Positions 31,068-33,784 of a stretch of 33,784 nucleotides of DNA are shown here, one piece after another. Source of the DNA: Streptomyces bambusae (GTDB taxonomy: Bacteria > Actinomycetota > Actinomycetes > Streptomycetales > Streptomycetaceae); assembly GCF_020532645.1 (NCBI RefSeq), contig NZ_JAJAUZ010000074.1:1-33784 (forward strand), read 5' to 3'. A program made the position numbers and the translations under genes. Positions within the stretch are counted from its first letter, which is position 1. Each line of letters begins with the position of its first letter. A model generated the notes under the pieces. That model ran no database searches, was not told where the DNA came from, and was given only the letters and a program-made list of their open reading frames with translations.

Positions 31068-32411
31068 TCAGTTCTGCCTTTCGAGGAGTCGGCCGGTGGG
31101 CTCGGACGGGGTGCCGTGGGCGGCGATCTGCGCACCGCGCAGCCAGGTGGACTTCACGACGCCGTACAGGGTCCTGCCCGCGTACGCCGTGACCTGGTTG
31201 CGGTGGTGGAGTTCGGCCGGGTCCACGGTGAAGGTCTCTTCGGGGGCGAGGACGGCGAAGTCGGCGTCGCGGCCGGCCTCGATGGCGCCCTTCTGGCTCA
31301 GCCCGGCCAGCTGCGCGGGGGCCGCGGACATCCAGCGGACGACGTCCTCCAGAGTGCGGCCGCGCTTCTTCGCCTCGGTCCAGATGGCCGGCAGGCCCAG
31401 CTGGAGGGAGGAGATGCCGCCCCACGCGGTGGCGAAGTCCGCGGTCTTCAGGTCGGCGGTGGACGGCGAGTGGTCGGAGACGATGCAGTCGATCGTGCCG
31501 TCGGCGAGGGCGTCCCAGAGCAGGTCCTGGTTGGCGGCCTCGCGGATGGGCGGGCAGCACTTGAACTCGCTGGCGCCGTCCGGGACCTCTTCGGCCGTCA
31601 GGGTCAGGTAGTGCGGGCAGGACTCGACGGTGATCCGTACGCCCTCCGCCTTGGCGGCGGCGATCAGCGGCAGCGCGTCGCTGGAGGACAGGTGCAGCAC
31701 GTGCACCCGGGCGCCGAGCCGCTTGGCCTGGGCGATCAGGTTCTCGATCGCGGTGTTCTCGGCGTCGCGCGGCCGGGACGCCAGGAAGTCGGCGTACTTG
31801 GGGCCGGGCACGACGGGCGCGGTGTCCAGGTGGTGCGGGTCCTCGGCGTGCACGATCATCAGGCCGCCGAAGCCGGTGATCTCGGCGAGCGAGGCGGCCA
31901 GCTGCTCCTGGTCGAGCTGCGGGAACTCGTCGACGCCGGACGGCGACAGGAAGCACTTGAAGCCGAACACGCCGGCCTCGTGCAGCGGGGCGAGGTCCTT
32001 GACGTTGTCGGGGAGCGCGCCGCCCCAGAAGCCGACGTCCACGTGCGCCTTGGCGCGGGCGACCTCCTGCTTGATGAGCAGGTGGTCCACCGTGGTGGTG
32101 GGCGGCAGGGAGTTGAGCGGCATGTCGAGGATCGTGGTGATGCCGCCGGCCGCCGCCGCGCGGGTGGCGGTCCAGAATCCCTCCCACTCGGTGCGGCCGG
32201 GGTCGTTCACGTGGACGTGGGTGTCGACGAGGCCGGGCAGCAGCACGTCGTCGCCGAAGTCCTGGAGCCGGGCCCCGGCCGGAAGCTCGGCCTCGTACGG
32301 CAGCACGGCCGCGATCTTCCCGCCGGCGACGGCGACCGAGGCCGCGCGCGTCCCCTCGGGGGTGATGACGCGCGTCGAGCGCAGTACGAGTTCCACTGCC
32401 ACGTCAGACAC
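31068..32411 (-). CDS. allB: Allantoinase
   Basis: A 447-residue cyclic amidohydrolase that opens allantoin to allantoate. Metal ligands are in VDTHVHVNDPGRTEWEGFW (His65, His67), the carbamylated lysine is Lys152 in FGFKCFLSPSG, further ligands lie in IVHAEDPHH and HVLHLSSSDAL, and the catalytic Asp is in IVSDHSPS. The NDPGRTEWEG phrase distinguishes allantoinases from the dihydropyrimidinase at the other end of the window. The start is GTG 32411 with GGGAGGT upstream. It heads the allantoinase-allantoicase operon, divergent from the IclR regulator. Confidence 0.95.
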   Translation of the reverse strand: MSDVAVELVLRSTRVITPEGTRAASVAVAGGKIAAVLPYEAELPAGARLQDFGDDVLLPGLVDTHVHVNDPGRTEWEGFWTATRAAAAGGITTILDMPLNSLPPTTTVDHLLIKQEVARAKAHVDVGFWGGALPDNVKDLAPLHEAGVFGFKCFLSPSGVDEFPQLDQEQLAASLAEITGFGGLMIVHAEDPHHLDTAPVVPGPKYADFLASRPRDAENTAIENLIAQAKRLGARVHVLHLSSSDALPLIAAAKAEGVRITVESCPHYLTLTAEEVPDGASEFKCCPPIREAANQDLLWDALADGTIDCIVSDHSPSTADLKTADFATAWGGISSLQLGLPAIWTEAKKRGRTLEDVVRWMSAAPAQLAGLSQKGAIEAGRDADFAVLAPEETFTVDPAELHHRNQVTAYAGRTLYGVVKSTWLRGAQIAAHGTPSEPTGRLLERQN

Positions 32412-32740
32412 CCGGAACCTCCCGATCTACTTCCACAGAGCGAAATTCAACGTTCTGTTGACGGAGTCTTCACGCCAACTCGGGGGCCCGTCAAGAGTGC
32501 CCGGACGGACACCCGAGCGGCACGCGTCGCAATTGGATGTTTCCACAGAATGGAATTAAGATTTCGCTCTACAGAACGTAGCTATCACCACGGAGCGCGC
32601 ACCGGTCGCCACGCCGAGGCCCGGCCCACCCGGACAAACCCCCCTCTGACCGGCGGGTACGGCCGCGGCCTCGCACTAGGGCGGCCGACCAGCGCCCGGT
32701 AGGCTGCTTCCTTGCCTGCCAGCACCGAAAGGATCGCGCC
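32412..32740. promoter_or_regulatory. allB-allR intergenic region with operator-like sites
   Basis: This 329-bp gap holds the divergent promoters. For allB (minus strand), TTGACG (32489-32494) and AAGACT (32465-32470) are 18 bases apart. Just downstream lie TCAAC-GTTCT-GTTGA (32447-32461) and TTCCACAGAGCGAAA (32431-32445). For allR (plus strand), TTGGAT (32533-32538) and TAAGAT (32557-32562) are 18 apart, and the perfect inverted repeat TTCCA-CAGAA-TGGAA (32541-32555) sits between them. A further related site, ATTTCGCTCTACAGAA (32561-32576), follows. The shared word, written TTTCGCTCTGTGGAA on the minus strand of the first site, suggests one regulator, presumably the adjacent IclR protein. 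The rest, 32580-32740, would be the allR leader and shows no gene. Confidence 0.6.
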
Positions 32741-33541
32741 GTGCCGACGTCCAGCGCCAGCACCACCGACGCTTCCGCCAAGACCGCCGCAAGCGGTGGC
32801 GTCCAGTCCCTCGAGCGCGCCTTCGATCTGCTCGAACGGATGGCCGACGCCGGGGGCGAGGTCGGGCTCAGTGAGCTCTCCGCCGCCAGCGGACTGCCGC
32901 TGCCGACCATCCACCGCCTGATGCGCACCCTGGTCGCCTGCGGGTACGTCCGCCAGCAGACCAACCGGCGCTACTCCCTCGGCCCCCGGCTGATCCGGCT
33001 CGGCGAGTCCGCCTCGCGCCTGCTGGGCACCTGGGCGCGGCCGTACCTGGCCCGGCTGGTCGAGGAGACCGGCGAGACGGCCAACATGGCCCTCCTCGAC
33101 GGGGACGAGATCGTCTACGTCGCGCAGGTGCCGTCGAAGCATTCCATGCGCATGTTCACCGAGGTCGGGCGGCGGGTGCTGCCGCACTCGACCGGCGTGG
33201 GCAAGGCGCTGCTCGCGCACACGCCGGCCGAGGAGGTGCGGGCGCTGCTGGCCCGTACCGGGATGCCCGCCGCGACCGAGAAGACCATCACCACGCCCGA
33301 GGGGTTCCTGGAGGCGCTGGAGCAGGTCCGCAAGGCGGGTTACGCGGTGGACGACAACGAGCAGGAAATAGGAGTGCGCTGCCTGGCCGTCTCGGTGCCG
33401 AACTCTCCGACGGCCGCGGCGATCTCCATCTCCGGGCCCGCCGGGCGGGTCACCGAGGCCGCCACCGAGACCATCGTCCCCATCCTCCAGGGCATCGCCG
33501 CGGAACTCTCCGTGGCCCTGTCCAACCAGAACCCGGCGTAA
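32741..33541 (+). CDS. allR: IclR-family regulator, AllR-like
   Basis: A 266-residue IclR-type regulator. After a short unstructured N-tail the winged helix-turn-helix spans about 25-80 (SLERAFDLLERMAD, LSELSAASGLPLPTIHRLMRTL, YVRQQTNRRYSLG). The effector domain (about 85-260) shows LVEETGETANMALLDGDEIVYVAQV, LPHSTGVGKALLA and the IGVRCLAVSVPN segment with the ligand-contact cysteine region. The start is GTG 32741 with AAAGGA eight bases upstream. By position it matches AllR, the repressor of allantoin genes described in S. coelicolor, and should control allB-alc and itself. The effector is not readable from the sequence. Confidence 0.88.
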   Translation: MPTSSASTTDASAKTAASGGVQSLERAFDLLERMADAGGEVGLSELSAASGLPLPTIHRLMRTLVACGYVRQQTNRRYSLGPRLIRLGESASRLLGTWARPYLARLVEETGETANMALLDGDEIVYVAQVPSKHSMRMFTEVGRRVLPHSTGVGKALLAHTPAEEVRALLARTGMPAATEKTITTPEGFLEALEQVRKAGYAVDDNEQEIGVRCLAVSVPNSPTAAAISISGPAGRVTEAATETIVPILQGIAAELSVALSNQNPA

Positions 33542-33550
33542 CGGATCCCC

Positions 33551-33705
33551 GCCCTGCCACCGGGCGGGGGCATTCCCACCCCCTCCCGGGCGGGCTGCCC
33601 ACCGGGCGAAGGCATTCCCACCCCCACCCGGCCCGGCTGCCCACCGGGCGGGGGCAAGTCCAGCCCCTCCGGCGTTTGAGGAGCGGGGGTTGGGGCGGAG
33701 CCCCA
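33551..33705 (+). repeat. Second, shorter copy of the 42-bp-unit repeat family
   Basis: Immediately after allR come three units of 40-41 bp (33551-33590, 33591-33631, 33632-33672) with the core GCCCACCGGGC and C-rich tails. The last runs into a copy of the right arm of the element at 7033-7078, here 33659-33705, containing CCGGCGTTTGAGGAGCGGGG and ending GGGGCGGAGCCCC. No left arm is present. Confidence 0.8.
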
Positions 33706-33729
33706 AGGCAGGTCCGGCTGCGCCGTCCC

Positions 33730-33784
33730 GGGGGGGGCGCCCCCCCCCCCGGCCGCCCCCCCCCCCGGGGGGGGGGTTGGGGGG
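33730..33784. other. C/G homopolymer runs at window end
   Basis: The last 55 bases are alternating runs of G and C with almost nothing else. They resemble the run at position 1 and are best read as a degraded contig end. No feature can be assigned. Confidence 0.75.

Overview
The window is Streptomyces-type actinobacterial DNA. It is very GC-rich, codon third positions are almost always G or C, many genes start with GTG or TTG, neighbouring genes often overlap by four bases (ATGA or GTGA), and hairpin terminators have no U-tract. Both ends collapse into C/G homopolymer, so the window is probably one whole assembly contig. Gene order at 20-33 kb resembles, from memory, the S. coelicolor region around SCO6246-SCO6260.

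Layout. (1) 178-4779, minus strand: a four-gene operon for cyclic ureide/reductive pyrimidine catabolism (nitrilase-type amidohydrolase, class III aminotransferase, dihydropyrimidinase, LLM flavin/F420 oxidoreductase), with a clear promoter and operator upstream. (2) 4969-6573: an Ala/Pro-rich protein with coiled-coil and helical-repeat parts and a rare TTA codon. (3) 6690-7526: a repeat element (46-bp inverted arms around about seven 42-bp units) abutting a decayed methionine aminopeptidase gene. (4) 7557-11518: secreted gamma-glutamyltransferase (TTA codon in its signal peptide), a membrane-anchored unknown protein, and a P450 with a tandem-repeat N-terminus. (5) 11643-18738: a cell-envelope block with a response regulator, sensor kinase and lipoprotein, then MurJ and FemX family proteins, and a divergent L,D-transpeptidase lipoprotein. 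(6) 18978-20297: an orphan amino-acid ABC ATPase and a DUF6278-like protein. (7) 20364-26493, minus strand: a seven-gene run (sugar-binding protein, permease, ATPase, ROK kinase, membrane protein, MBL-fold hydrolase, exonuclease III), divergent from a Gfo/Idh/MocA dehydrogenase. (8) 27705-29669: a CYP107-like P450 and a RibD/DHFR-like reductase. (9) 29935-33541: allantoicase and allantoinase divergent from an IclR-family AllR-like regulator, followed by a second copy of the repeat.

Working together: the two ends carry parallel nitrogen-salvage routes, pyrimidine ring ureides on the left and the purine ureide allantoin on the right, each built round a cyclic amidohydrolase of the same superfamily. 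The middle couples envelope sensing (two-component system and lipoprotein) with peptidoglycan precursor branching (FemX), flipping (MurJ) and cross-linking (L,D-transpeptidase). The sugar ABC/ROK operon and the divergent dehydrogenase look like one uptake-and-oxidation unit for a sugar or polyol.

The least explained items are the inverted-arm 42-bp array family, the LLM oxidoreductase inside the dihydropyrimidinase operon, the twin covarying hairpins at 29.8 kb, and the TTA codons in two otherwise G/C-ending genes. I found no RNA genes, CRISPR arrays, complete insertion sequences or phage genes.
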